Shown: positions 53,394 through 61,080 of the stretch, piece by piece | Position numbering within the stretch: the first letter of the stretch is position 1 | How the letters are laid out: every line of letters starts with the position of its first letter | Source: Natronoglycomyces albus | GTDB lineage: Bacteria > Actinomycetota > Actinomycetes > Mycobacteriales > Micromonosporaceae | Assembly (NCBI RefSeq): GCF_016925535.1 | Contig: NZ_CP070496.1 | Span: 62,001 to 126,000 of the forward strand | Direction: 5' to 3' | Length of the DNA stretch: 64,000 bases | Made by a program: the position numbers and the translations under genes | The notes under the pieces: model-generated | Seen by the model: the letters and a program-made list of their open reading frames with translations, nothing else | Told to the model about the DNA's origin: nothing | The model's database searches: none

Positions 53394-54377
53394 CTAGGAA
53401 CGAAGTTCGCTAATGCAGCATTTGACGCTGCCGCCGGACTTCTTCAGCTCCGAGAGGTCCACGCTCACCGGGTTGAAACCCGCAGCGGCCATCTTCTTGG
53501 CCATGCCAGCGGCCTCAGTGTTGATAAAGACATTGTGCCCGTCGGAGACGAGGTTGAGCCCGAAGGCTTCGGCGTCTACCTCATCGGCGATGACGGCGTC
53601 AGGGAACAGACGTTCCAGCAGCCTTTGCGAACCTGGGGTGAACGCGCCCGGGTAGTAGGTGATGTTGTGGTCGTCCAGTACTGCCAAGACCGTGTCCAGG
53701 TGGTAAAACCGTGGGTCGGCCAGACGTAGAGACACCACGGGGCGACCCAGCGCGTCGGCGGCCTCGGCGTGGGCACGCCCGTCGGTGCGGAAACCCCAAC
53801 CGGCCAGGATCAGGCCGGGGCCCTCAACATAGGTGAAGTCGCCTTCGCCTTCGTTGGTCTCCTCGGCGGCGACATAGGGCCAACCGTGCGAACGGAACCA
53901 CTTCTCGTGCGCGGCCGCTTCGAGCTGGCGCTGCGGGTAGCGGAACTTGGCACCGTAGGCGACCCCGTCGACCACCAGCGAGCCATTGGCGGCGAACACC
54001 ATGTCGGGCAGGTTCGGCTCCGGTTGCAGGAGGTGAACCGTGTGACCAGCAGCCTGCACAGCCTCCACAAGGTTGGTCCACTGGCGTTTCGCCAAATCAG
54101 TGTCGACCGGCTGGGTCGTGTCCATCCACGGATTGATCGTGTACTCCACGGTGAAATGATCCGGGGAGCACATGAGGTACGTGCGGGGCTGGAACTTCGA
54201 GCCCGCAGCCTGCGCCTCACTCGCCTGCGTGTCCACAGGGCTGTGATGAGCGTTGACGTGGGGCACAGTTGCCTGAGCAACGCTGCCTTGCGGCAGGTTG
54301 CTAAGAGAAGCGGAGTCACCGGCGACGACGTCGGCGTCGGTGGTCGCTTGGCTGGTGCTGATTTGGGAGATGCTCAC
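53394..54377 (-). CDS. Dimethylarginine dimethylaminohydrolase-like enzyme
   Basis: A 327-residue member of the amidinotransferase (GME) superfamily, of the DDAH/arginine deiminase-related class. After a ~60-residue polar head, the fold begins PRTYLMCSPDHFTVEYTINP. Catalytic positions are recognisable: the acidic motif ETNEGEGDFTYVEGPGLILA, His in LADPRFYHLDTVLAVLDD and the nucleophile Cys in KKSGGSVKCCISELRS at the very C-terminus. Likely reaction: hydrolysis of N-methylated arginine or a related guanidino compound to citrulline or ornithine. In other actinobacteria such genes often accompany rocD, but no partner is seen here. It ends at a perfect palindrome. Confidence 0.85.
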   Translation of the reverse strand: MSISQISTSQATTDADVVAGDSASLSNLPQGSVAQATVPHVNAHHSPVDTQASEAQAAGSKFQPRTYLMCSPDHFTVEYTINPWMDTTQPVDTDLAKRQWTNLVEAVQAAGHTVHLLQPEPNLPDMVFAANGSLVVDGVAYGAKFRYPQRQLEAAAHEKWFRSHGWPYVAAEETNEGEGDFTYVEGPGLILAGWGFRTDGRAHAEAADALGRPVVSLRLADPRFYHLDTVLAVLDDHNITYYPGAFTPGSQRLLERLFPDAVIADEVDAEAFGLNLVSDGHNVFINTEAAGMAKKMAAAGFNPVSVDLSELKKSGGSVKCCISELRS

Positions 54378-54577
54378 ATCGCGTACCTTAACTGTTCGGA
54401 ACTTGGTGCTGGCATCGGGATATGCCGATTATCCTGCGTATTTACTCGTATTTCTGAATGTTTTTTCAGGCATTCGTGGGTCGGTCGGGGGTCCGTCCGG
54501 GGTTGCCGAACGAGCCAAAGTTGAGCAGAAGTGGGCAGGTGTGCGCGCCATTTCGGGCACAGTTTGCAGATATGGAG

Positions 54578-54611
54578 CACTCACGCGGGGCAATTGTGCC
54601 CCGCGTGAGTG
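54578..54611. terminator. Hairpin 31 bp after the ABM-like ORF
   Basis: CACTCACGCGGGGCA-ATTG-TGCCCCGCGTGAGTG, exact 15-bp arms. It lies just past the stop at 54642 of the extended ABM-like ORF, consistent with that stop being the true gene end. Confidence 0.7.
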
Positions 54612-54641
54612 TCGCGGCCGACCGAGTCACCAGCGTAAGGG

Positions 54642-55511
54642 CTATGCAGGCAATACGGCGGCAGGTTGTTCGTGTGGCTGGATCGTGATCTTTCTCGCCC
54701 CTTTCGCCCCAGCGTGTGACAGGGCAACACTCGCTCCGCGCCCCGGTATTCCCCCGGTGCGAATGAATTTAGGCGGGGAATCGGCTGACTGCCGACAGGC
54801 CTGGCAAACCCGCAGCCGGGCTCGCTCGAAAATAGGGCGTGAGCCCCCGGCCCTCTTCTGGGCTAGAACGCATGTCAGTTGCGGCCGGAGGCCAAGCGTT
54901 AGGTCGCTGCCACGTCCCTGATCGCGCAATAGGCTCGCGCAAAAGGCACCTGGGGGCTTTCGTCGGCTGTTCACCTGCGTAAACTTTACCTTCGGCGGCC
55001 TTGGATCTGCACTTTCGCACAAGATTCGACAAGTGCGCGCCCGGAGCGTTTCGGCTCTCGTCACCACGGAGCACAATGCTCCATGAGCGCGCGGGCGCGC
55101 GTCCGTTGGAACTAAAGAGTCGAATCCTCCGGCCAGCGGGACAAGGCGGTGGAAGCCGGTGAGATTGGGCGTCACGGAAACCTCGACTCCCGCCTCGGAG
55201 AAGGCGTTAATCCGCTCCATGACCGCTTCGTTCGGGAGGCCGTATATGTCAAGCCTTTCGACCACCGCGTGTTCCATGACGTCATTGATATAGGGGTCTG
55301 ACATGCGCCAGTGAGTCAGGATGGAAGCCGAATCCGCATAGAGTTGGAAGCTGTGGGCTCGTCCCTCCCTCTCGTCTAGAAAAACCTCGACCATCAGTTG
55401 CGGCCCGTTGGCCTCCACGAACGCCACCGCTCGCTTGATGGCCCGCTTGAAATCGCTCAGTTCCTCGGCTCGGATTCGCATGGTGTTGATGAACAAAATG
55501 GCACCTGACAC
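54642..55511 (-). CDS. ABM-like protein with repeat-derived tail
   Basis: AGGAG followed by GTG 55511 opens a 289-residue frame. The first ~115 residues look like a dimeric alpha/beta-barrel (antibiotic-biosynthesis-monooxygenase-like) domain: SGAILFINTMRIRAEELSDF, AIKRAVAFVEANGPQLMVEV, REGRAHSFQLYADSASILTH and VTPNLTGFHRLVPLA. The last ~165 residues run through repeat copy C, are Arg/Pro/Cys-rich and have no domain look. A hairpin follows the long stop. Either the repeat inserted and replaced the original end, or it lengthened the gene. The function of the core is unknown; it sits beside a cupin gene and a TetR gene. Confidence 0.6.
   Translation of the reverse strand: MSGAILFINTMRIRAEELSDFKRAIKRAVAFVEANGPQLMVEVFLDEREGRAHSFQLYADSASILTHWRMSDPYINDVMEHAVVERLDIYGLPNEAVMERINAFSEAGVEVSVTPNLTGFHRLVPLAGGFDSLVPTDARPRAHGALCSVVTRAETLRARTCRILCESADPRPPKVKFTQVNSRRKPPGAFCASLLRDQGRGSDLTLGLRPQLTCVLAQKRAGGSRPIFERARLRVCQACRQSADSPPKFIRTGGIPGRGASVALSHAGAKGARKITIQPHEQPAAVLPA
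54930..55028 (-). repeat. Dispersed ~100-bp repeat, copy C
   Basis: Third copy, inverted relative to A and more diverged. On the minus strand it reads CTTGTGCGAAAGTGCAGATC, GGTAAAGTTTACGCAGGTGA and GGTGCCTTTTGCGCGAGCC. The frame homologous to A/B gives RKCRSKAAEGKVYAGEQPTK, still recognisable, but here a different frame is used by the ABM-like ORF. So the repeat is conserved at DNA level and crosses coding sequence. Confidence 0.75.
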
Positions 55512-55638
55512 GTTTGCTCCTCTTTTCTCTTTGTCAGCTGTGTGATCGCGGCGATATTGCGGATTGCGGGTGCGCGTGAACGTGTCGAAGAGATGCCAGC
55601 GAAGACCACGAGGGTGAGTTGATCGGTCCCGAGAGGGG

Positions 55639-55986
55639 TCAATGGGCCGGGACCGAAACACAGACGAGAGTGGTCTCTTCAAGAGCCTCAACTTCGCCGG
55701 GCGAGTTCCTTGGCACATGTAGATACTCTCCAGCGCCGACAGTGAGGCTGTCGCCATTCCAATTGAGACGCAGCAGCCCGCGCACAATGACCCACACCTC
55801 CTCGTAGGGGGCCGGGAGCTTGGCACGTTCCCCTTGCCCGAAGGTGGCCCCATAAGCGCTCAAAGGACCACCTTCGGTCGCCTCAACGGCCGGAGTGATT
55901 CGAATCCGGTGGTCGGGGAGCTGGGTGGTGCGGTCGCTGTGAGCGGTGTCGAATTTGCGCACCGTGGGGGCGGCATTGTTCGTCAT
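55639..55986 (-). CDS. Small cupin protein
   Basis: A 115-residue single-domain cupin. HRIRITPAVEATEGGPLSAY leads into the beta-barrel, with YEEVWVIVRGLLRLNWNGDS (motif 1 region, His replaced by polar residues) and LTVGAGEYLHVPRNSPGEVE (motif 2), ending EETTLVCVSVPA. It resembles EutQ-type or polyketide-cyclase-associated cupins; metal ligands are incomplete, so enzyme activity is uncertain. AAAGGA is 8 bases before ATG 55986. It probably shares a transcript with the ABM-like gene (127-bp gap) and is divergent from the TetR gene. Confidence 0.75.
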   Translation of the reverse strand: MTNNAAPTVRKFDTAHSDRTTQLPDHRIRITPAVEATEGGPLSAYGATFGQGERAKLPAPYEEVWVIVRGLLRLNWNGDSLTVGAGEYLHVPRNSPGEVEALEETTLVCVSVPAH

Positions 55987-56120
55987 CGAGTGTTCCTTTC
56001 CATGAGGGGGATCAACAGAATCCATTTCGGCAAAGGCCCATGAGAGTTCCGTTGGCCTCCGCAGGCGGCGAAGACTCCTCACCGCAGCCTGCGGGTTGCC
56101 ATGCGGCCATCCTATTTTCG

Positions 56121-56265
56121 TTTCGTTACGTAATGTATCGCAATTGGATGTACGGGCTGCCGTGAAACCACGCTCGGATAGGTCCACAGGTCGTTTGTCG
56201 AGGTCGGCCTACCTTAGTGGCCAATGAACCGGAGGGCGAAGTTACGTTTCGCCATGAAATGTAAC
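56121..56265. promoter_or_regulatory. TetR operators in divergent region
   Basis: GTTACGTTTC-GCCAT-GAAATGTAAC (56241-56265) is a 10-bp dyad with one mismatch, just upstream of the TetR ATG at 56280. A related site, TTTCGTTACGTAATGTATCG (56121-56140), contains the palindrome TTACGTAA and lies about 135 bp upstream of the cupin start. Two similar sites fit joint autoregulation and control of the cupin/ABM genes. Confidence 0.6.
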
Positions 56266-56279
56266 GCTATTCTTTGGTC

Positions 56280-56981
56280 ATGGAGATTTCGCGAACAGGG
56301 GACACGCACGAGGAGGGGCGGAAGGGGCGAGGTGGCCGTCCTCGTGACCAGCTCATTGACACGTCGGTCATCGTGGCGACCCTCGCGATTTTGGATGCAC
56401 AGGGTTACGGCGGCGTCTCGGTGGAAGCTGTGGCGCGTATAGCCGGCACCTCGCGGCCAGCGATCTATCGTCGCTGGGGAGGTCGAGCACCTTTGGTGCT
56501 GGCAGCTATTGGGGAACGGCTCGACGTCCCCGCCCCACCTGACACCGGCTGCACGCTGTGCGATCTCGGTGAGGGCTTCTTGGTGTTTTTGGCCGCGTAT
56601 CGAACTATTCGTCCTGATGTGTTGAGCGCACTCTATGCCGACTGCGCCTCGGACTCGCAGTTGCGCGACCGCTACGTGGCTACTGTCATCGAGCCCGCTC
56701 GATCAACCGTCGGTCGTTCATTGGACCGAGCGTTTTCTCGTGGGGATCTGCGTCCTCACGTTGACCGGGAGCTACTGCTCGACATGGTTGGATCGCTGGT
56801 GCTTTACCGATCGATGTTCAACTCTCAAGGCATCGGTGAACAAGAGGCCGAGCGCGCCATTGAAATTCTCTTGCAGGGAGCCGCGAGGGACTATTCGTCT
56901 CTCATAGCGCACATGGAGAAGATCCGTAGTGAGCACTTTGATGACGCGGGAGCTCACCATATTCACTCCTCTCCCCGGTGA
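56280..56981 (+). CDS. TetR-family regulator
   Basis: A 233-residue TetR protein. After a charged head (EEGRKGRGGRPRDQLIDTSV) the DNA-binding domain reads VATLAILDAQGYGGVSVEAV followed by ARIAGTSRPAIYRRWGGRAP, with the recognition helix at SRPAIYRRW. The rest is a helical ligand domain ending YSSLIAHMEKIRSEHFDDAG. The start is ATG 56280; a TTG at 56274 opens the frame. It overlaps an operator-like dyad and is divergent from the cupin gene, its likely target. Confidence 0.9.
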   Translation: MEISRTGDTHEEGRKGRGGRPRDQLIDTSVIVATLAILDAQGYGGVSVEAVARIAGTSRPAIYRRWGGRAPLVLAAIGERLDVPAPPDTGCTLCDLGEGFLVFLAAYRTIRPDVLSALYADCASDSQLRDRYVATVIEPARSTVGRSLDRAFSRGDLRPHVDRELLLDMVGSLVLYRSMFNSQGIGEQEAERAIEILLQGAARDYSSLIAHMEKIRSEHFDDAGAHHIHSSPR

Positions 56982-57251
56982 ATGGGCCCATCGACGCTCG
57001 TGGTTTGACTCGTTTACTCGCCGATGACTTCTCTGCGGGCCCACCGTGGTGGTCGGAGGCACAGCGCCGATTCGTGGCGAATTCTCTAAGTTCCTATGAG
57101 GACGCTCCGGGAACGAGGCGGCACTCGCCTTTGGGCTCTGCCTCCTTCCATAGGTGGGACCGTTCGCACGGGCTTAAGGTTGCCGGACCCGACCGGACTC
57201 TCCTCAGTTGGCTTCAGAGCTGAATTCTTCCGCTTTCTGCGGCTAGAGCTT

Positions 57252-57656
57252 TTAGGAAACCCACGTAGGCCCGGCTCTGGCGACGGCATGGGCTGGACCG
57301 AACAGCGCGGCAGCTCCTTTGGCTTCGACACTGACTCTGACTATCACCTCGAAGTCAGTGCTGCGGCACTCGTACAAGGTGGCTGCGTTCTCGGCAGCCA
57401 GGTTGGAGGCCAGGTCGCAGACGGAGTCTGGTTGTGAGGCCACCACACGAGCACCCGCCAAGGCGGCGACGTCCGCAGCACCTTGTGCTTGGTGACGAGC
57501 GACGGTCGCGTTCGACACGGTTATGAAACCGGCCGCTAGGATGACGATGACCGCTAGCACTCCGGTGAGGACGACGCTAGCGCTACCCTCCTCACGGTTG
57601 AGACGTCCGCCTCGGCTGTGTCGTGCATGGCGGCCAGGGATTTTAATCGTGTTCAT
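57252..57656 (-). CDS. TadE/TadG-like secreted protein (Rv3654c type)
   Basis: A 134-residue protein with a short basic head (NREEGSASVVL), a membrane helix (TGVLAVIVILAAGFITVSNA, about 29-50) and an Ala/Val-rich helical continuation TVARHQAQGAADVAALAGA, as in pseudopilin-like minor Tad proteins. A Cys pair (SVCDLASN ... TLYECRS) follows. It matches the last gene of the mycobacterial tad block (Rv3654c). GGAGGGCAACG precedes ATG 57656; it overlaps the upstream TadE-like gene by 14 bp. It is the last gene of the cluster on this strand. Confidence 0.82.
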   Translation of the reverse strand: MNTIKIPGRHARHSRGGRLNREEGSASVVLTGVLAVIVILAAGFITVSNATVARHQAQGAADVAALAGARVVASQPDSVCDLASNLAAENAATLYECRSTDFEVIVRVSVEAKGAAALFGPAHAVARAGPTWVS

Positions 57657-58101
57657 CGTTGCCCTCCACCGGCAGACGAGGTTCCTTGGAAGCCGTGGCC
57701 GATGAGGACACGCTCAAGTCTGGCGTTAGCCCGCCCAGGGGTCGAATAGGTACCTCGACGGTCACCGTCACGGTGTTATGCGATTCGGTGAGCGAAATGG
57801 CGGAACCCGCTGGCACATATGAGCTGGCCGCCACTGTGGCATCTTCTCCCCGTGCGGCTGCGATGGCTCCGCTGTATGCGGCGTCAACGGCGCGAATGTG
57901 GGTGCCCATCGCCGATATCGACCAGATCGCGGCGGCAAGGACTAGCGTCACCACTGGCAAAGCCATAGCCATCTCGGCGGTGGCAAATCCGCCCTCTCTG
58001 CGGGTAGGCGAAGCAGTGGCACGGCCCGATCCGGCCTTGGGGTGGTGGCTGCTTTTTCCTAGTGGTATTTGGTGTGCTGATGCGAATGGTTGCTTGGCCA
58101 A
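57643..58101 (-). CDS. TadE-like pilus protein (Rv3655c type)
   Basis: A 152-residue TadE-like protein. The head to residue 36 is polar and basic (PTRREGGFATAEMAMALPVV), and the sequence GGFATAEMAMALP is the prepilin-peptidase-type cleavage/helix start. It is followed by VTLVLAAAIWSISAMGTHIR and RAVDAAYSGAIAAARGED. The remainder is a small beta-rich domain (HNTVTVTVEVPIRPLGG). AAGGGA 6 bases before TTG 58101 supports that start. It overlaps the next gene by 14 bp. Role: minor pilin or assembly factor of a Tad pilus. Confidence 0.8.
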   Translation of the reverse strand: MAKQPFASAHQIPLGKSSHHPKAGSGRATASPTRREGGFATAEMAMALPVVTLVLAAAIWSISAMGTHIRAVDAAYSGAIAAARGEDATVAASSYVPAGSAISLTESHNTVTVTVEVPIRPLGGLTPDLSVSSSATASKEPRLPVEGNDEHD

Positions 58102-58448
58102 GTGAGTTCCCTTGCCTTTCCATGAGTGTTGCCGCCAACGGCGGCGCGCGGTGGCTTAAAGCCCCGAACAGACTTTCTTTACTATTTCGGCGGGTTCTGG
58201 GGCGCATGGCTGCGTTGTCGGCGCTTGCCAGAGGCTCATAACAGGTCTTCGTCGTCACGGAAACTCATCAGTTGCTGGCTTTGAGAGGCGATCGGCCCAG
58301 TGACAACCATTGAGAATGGGCCGACCGCCCTGAAGTTCACGCGGATACAAAGTGACAGGTTCAAAGGCCGCAGGAAAAGACGCGGACGCCGATCAAACGA
58401 GCCGACCGGCACCCAGTCGGAGTCTGCCGCACCGGTGGCGTTGCGTCG
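58102..58448. other. Intergenic stretch, possible decayed repeat copy
   Basis: About 350 bases between the TadE-like and pilin genes. Around 58348-58406, the strings AAAGTG, GGTTCAAAGGCCGCAGGA and CAAACGAGCCGAC recall repeat copies A-C, but interrupted and incomplete. Nothing else is recognised. Confidence 0.3.
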
Positions 58449-58733
58449 CTAGCTAAGAGCCTGAGTGATGAGGGATTCGATGAGATCTTGGAAGAAACCT
58501 GAGTTGGCCACCAAGACCAGAACCCCGGCGAAGGCCACCGCGCCAAGTGTTCCCACCGCGTACTCGGCGGTACTCATGCCCGATTCGCCTCGCAGCCGTT
58601 CTGCAAACCCGTTGCGAGCCGCTCTCCAAAAGCGTTGCCTCACCGCACAGGCCCGTCCAAGCGGCCGTCCAGTGCGGGCCGTGAACGTATGCTGCCCACG
58701 TCGGTGTGTCTGTGATGATGGGGCCGCAGCCAT
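58449..58733 (-). CDS. Flp-like pilin, DUF4244 type
   Basis: About 94 residues if ATG 58733 is used; GTG 58643 would give 64. The C-terminal part is the DUF4244/Rv3656c pilin-like segment: ERLRGESGMSTAEYAVGTLG (the Gly-Met-Ser-Thr-Ala-Glu-Tyr cleavage region with the invariant Glu) then AVAFAGVLVLVANSGFFQDL and a short tail. These small prepilins form the Tad/Flp fibre after cleavage. The frame stays open to 59444 upstream, but that stretch is Ser/His/Arg-rich and not protein-like. It lies between tadC and tadE in the canonical order. No ribosome binding site was seen at either start. Confidence 0.72.
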   Translation of the reverse strand: MAAAPSSQTHRRGQHTFTARTGRPLGRACAVRQRFWRAARNGFAERLRGESGMSTAEYAVGTLGAVAFAGVLVLVANSGFFQDLIESLITQALS

Positions 58734-59493
58734 GCTGGCCGCATGTGGCGTCACTTGGGGCAGTGGGCCCAGCCTTTGTAGACCACTGCGGGCAGTTCGT
58801 CGCCCACCCACTGCCGAGTAGGAGGATGCGGCAGTGTGGCTGGCTGCTTGCGACCGCCCTCCGGCACGTGACGCATACGCAGCCTTTGGCGAGGCCGGAA
58901 CCACCTGATGCCGTGGCGTCCGGATTGGTGGCGCGTCCTTGGCAGGGTCCGGGTGCGGCGAAGGGCGCCGCCGGTGCCGTTGTGCGGTTGATCCCGACCA
59001 CGCGCCACTGTGGTCGCGATAGCTGCTCCGACGACGTTCACGGATCGCCTCAATGTGCCTCATGCGTTCGTGAGACGCATCGTCGGAGCGGCACACCTGC
59101 GAGGGAACCTCGGCCAAGGGCTCGTGGTCGGCGAACTCGTGCCTCCACTGGCGAATCGACGTGGCTGCGGTGTTGGGGCCGTGGTCGCGGTGTGGCGAGC
59201 GCTGTCGCCAAGTCACGTCGCTGTGCGTGGGAATGAGCGACCGGTTGGCCTTGGGTAGATGACCGGGGCTACTTGAACAGTTGAGTCGATGCAAGTGGTG
59301 ACAGGTGCTGCGTCGGCGATGACATGTCGAGGTCCTTTCGCTCTCGCCTGAGGGAACAAATGGTCGGGTGGCCCCCGAATGCCTTTGCGAATGGATCGTC
59401 TGTGCCATGAGTGCTGCTTTCCGGCTGCTGTGAGGCGGCCTCATCGAAGGTGATCGTCGGTATGAATTTGTCTGGAAAAGTCCGCCAGGTCGG
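58734..59493. other. 760-bp gap inside the Tad cluster
   Basis: Between the pilin and the tadBC gene, where other actinobacteria have almost no space. Both strands have long open frames, but their products are low-complexity (Arg/His/Ser-rich or Gly/Arg-rich) and none shows a domain, membrane segment or convincing ribosome binding site. No repeat or transposase remnant was identified. Confidence 0.4.
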
Positions 59494-61080
59494 TCACAGC
59501 GTGACCAAAGTGTTGGCGAGGAGCCCGAATATGACCGGTAGGACTCCCGCGATCACGAACGCGGGCAGGAAGCACAGGCACAATGGCCCGACCAACATCA
59601 CCGAAGCTCGACCGGCGCGAGCGTGAGCTACGTTCTGTTCACAACGACGCAGACCGGCCGCCATTTCCCGCATTCCGTTCGCCAGCGCCGCCCCGGATTG
59701 GTCGCTGCGCTCCAACTGGTCGCATAGACGGTCACGGCCCGGCAGGTCCCCCAACTCCGCTACGGCTTCCCTGGTCGGTGCGCCCATGAGCAGCATTTGC
59801 GCCATGCGGGACAGACGCCCCGATAGCCCAGGCGGCATTGCCGAAGCCACCGCCTGGGCCACCCTGGGGAAGGGGGCTCCCGATCGAAGCCCAGAGGCAA
59901 GCAGATCAAGGCACCACATCCACGAAGGCTTCAACGCCAGCAGCCGTGCCTTTTCCGCACGACCCTCCTTAGAGGACAAAATTCGATGGCAGAGGAATCC
60001 CGCGAGGCTGGCTACCGCGATGCCTGCCCAACCGCTAATACTTGCGACGGCGACGCCACCGACGCAGACGGAAATGATCAGTGGTGCCACCTTCGAGCGG
60101 CGCGAGATTGCCTCAGCCGCAACGGATGTGGAATGTTCCACGTGAAACATTGGTGGTCTCATGTGGCCTCGAACCTGCCTCACGGACAGGGAGCCCGACT
60201 GCTTAGGTCGCGGTTCCGGGAGACATTTAATGGAAGCGAGAATCTTGTACGTCCACATCCACCCCAGCAACTGCAATCCGAGCATTGCCACGACACAGCC
60301 CAAGCCAGGCAGGGTGTGGAGGAGAAATTCGACCGTTCCCGCTCCCATGGATTCACCCAGCGCAACGCCGAACAACGGCAACACCAGAAGCAAACCAGCG
60401 GTGGCTCGCATCGACGAGGTCTGAGCGTGAAGGCGCTCTTCCAAAGAAACCTGGTCGAGCAAATGAGCGCCGAGCGCCTGAGCGATACCGGACGTGGGAG
60501 CCCCCAGCTGTGCGCTGACTTGCCAGGCCGACAGCAGCTGTTCTTTGGCTTGGTTCTCCCCATTGGGCCAAGCCGAAAGCGTCGCGGCCAACGTCCGCTG
60601 TGGATTCGCCCCAGCCTGCAAGTCGGCCGCGAGAAACGAGACCTCCTCGGCGATCCGGTGGCGCGATTCCCGCAGCCGGCCCTCCCTCAGATGCCACAGC
60701 CACGCCACCATTCCCGCCGTGGCGTAGGAAGCGGCGATTAGCCCAGCCGCGAAGCCCGAGAGCAACCCGAACGTCAGCCCAGAGGCCAACCCCGCGCTAA
60801 ACGGAGCCAAGCGGGGATGACTGCGCAGCATCGCAGCGATTTCCATCCGAGATGGGCTCCGCAGCTTGCCCCCACCCGGTGAAGGCGGCGAACCACGCCG
60901 CGCGAACCAAACCCGCCGCCGAGACATCGACACGTGAGAGGCAGCCATGTCAGATGACGCCAAACGATCAGGCAGGACATCGAAGGTTTCACCCTCCGGC
61001 CCTGAGGGCACGCCCCCAACGTCACCGGGGCGCGCATCCGAGACCGACCCGACCAAGGCAGACGCTCCACCACCGTTCAT
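59494..61080 (-). CDS. Fused TadB-TadC-like T2SSF membrane protein
   Basis: A 528-residue protein combining two type II secretion F-like units normally encoded separately (Rv3658c and Rv3657c). Unit 1 (about 80-290): LAPFSAGLASGLTFGLLSG, the cytoplasmic LREGRLRESRHRIAEEVSFL and RATAGLLLVLPLFGVALG. Unit 2 (about 330-528): ISVCVGGVAVASISGWAGIA, LKPSWMWCLDLLASGLRSGA, CEQNVAHARAGRASVMLVGP and a final FLPAFVIAGVLPVIFGLLAN. It forms the inner-membrane platform of the pilus. The start overlaps the tadA stop (ATGA at 61080-61077). An in-frame ATG at the junction (about 60161), with GAGG 4 bases upstream, might allow separate synthesis of unit 2. A perfect parS site is embedded at 60134-60149. Confidence 0.85.
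   Translation of the reverse strand: MNGGGASALVGSVSDARPGDVGGVPSGPEGETFDVLPDRLASSDMAASHVSMSRRRVWFARRGSPPSPGGGKLRSPSRMEIAAMLRSHPRLAPFSAGLASGLTFGLLSGFAAGLIAASYATAGMVAWLWHLREGRLRESRHRIAEEVSFLAADLQAGANPQRTLAATLSAWPNGENQAKEQLLSAWQVSAQLGAPTSGIAQALGAHLLDQVSLEERLHAQTSSMRATAGLLLVLPLFGVALGESMGAGTVEFLLHTLPGLGCVVAMLGLQLLGWMWTYKILASIKCLPEPRPKQSGSLSVRQVRGHMRPPMFHVEHSTSVAAEAISRRSKVAPLIISVCVGGVAVASISGWAGIAVASLAGFLCHRILSSKEGRAEKARLLALKPSWMWCLDLLASGLRSGAPFPRVAQAVASAMPPGLSGRLSRMAQMLLMGAPTREAVAELGDLPGRDRLCDQLERSDQSGAALANGMREMAAGLRRCEQNVAHARAGRASVMLVGPLCLCFLPAFVIAGVLPVIFGLLANTLVTL
60134..60149. promoter_or_regulatory. parS: parS site (ParB-binding)
   Basis: TGTTCCACGTGAAACA on the plus strand equals the classical 16-bp bacterial parS consensus TGTTNCACGTGAAACA with no mismatch. 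It lies within coding sequence (residues FHVEH of the fused TadBC protein). ParB-bound parS sites mark the origin-proximal chromosome region in many bacteria, including actinobacteria. Confidence 0.8.

Noticed and set aside
54298-54921. 207-codon plus-strand ORF
   Set aside because: Antisense to the ABM-like ORF end and the ddaH-like start; no homology and no ribosome binding site.
58449-59444. Full 331-codon frame on the minus strand as one gene
   Set aside because: Only the last ~95 codons look protein-like (Flp/DUF4244 pilin). The upstream part is Ser/His/Arg-rich without structure, and no ribosome binding site supports its start.
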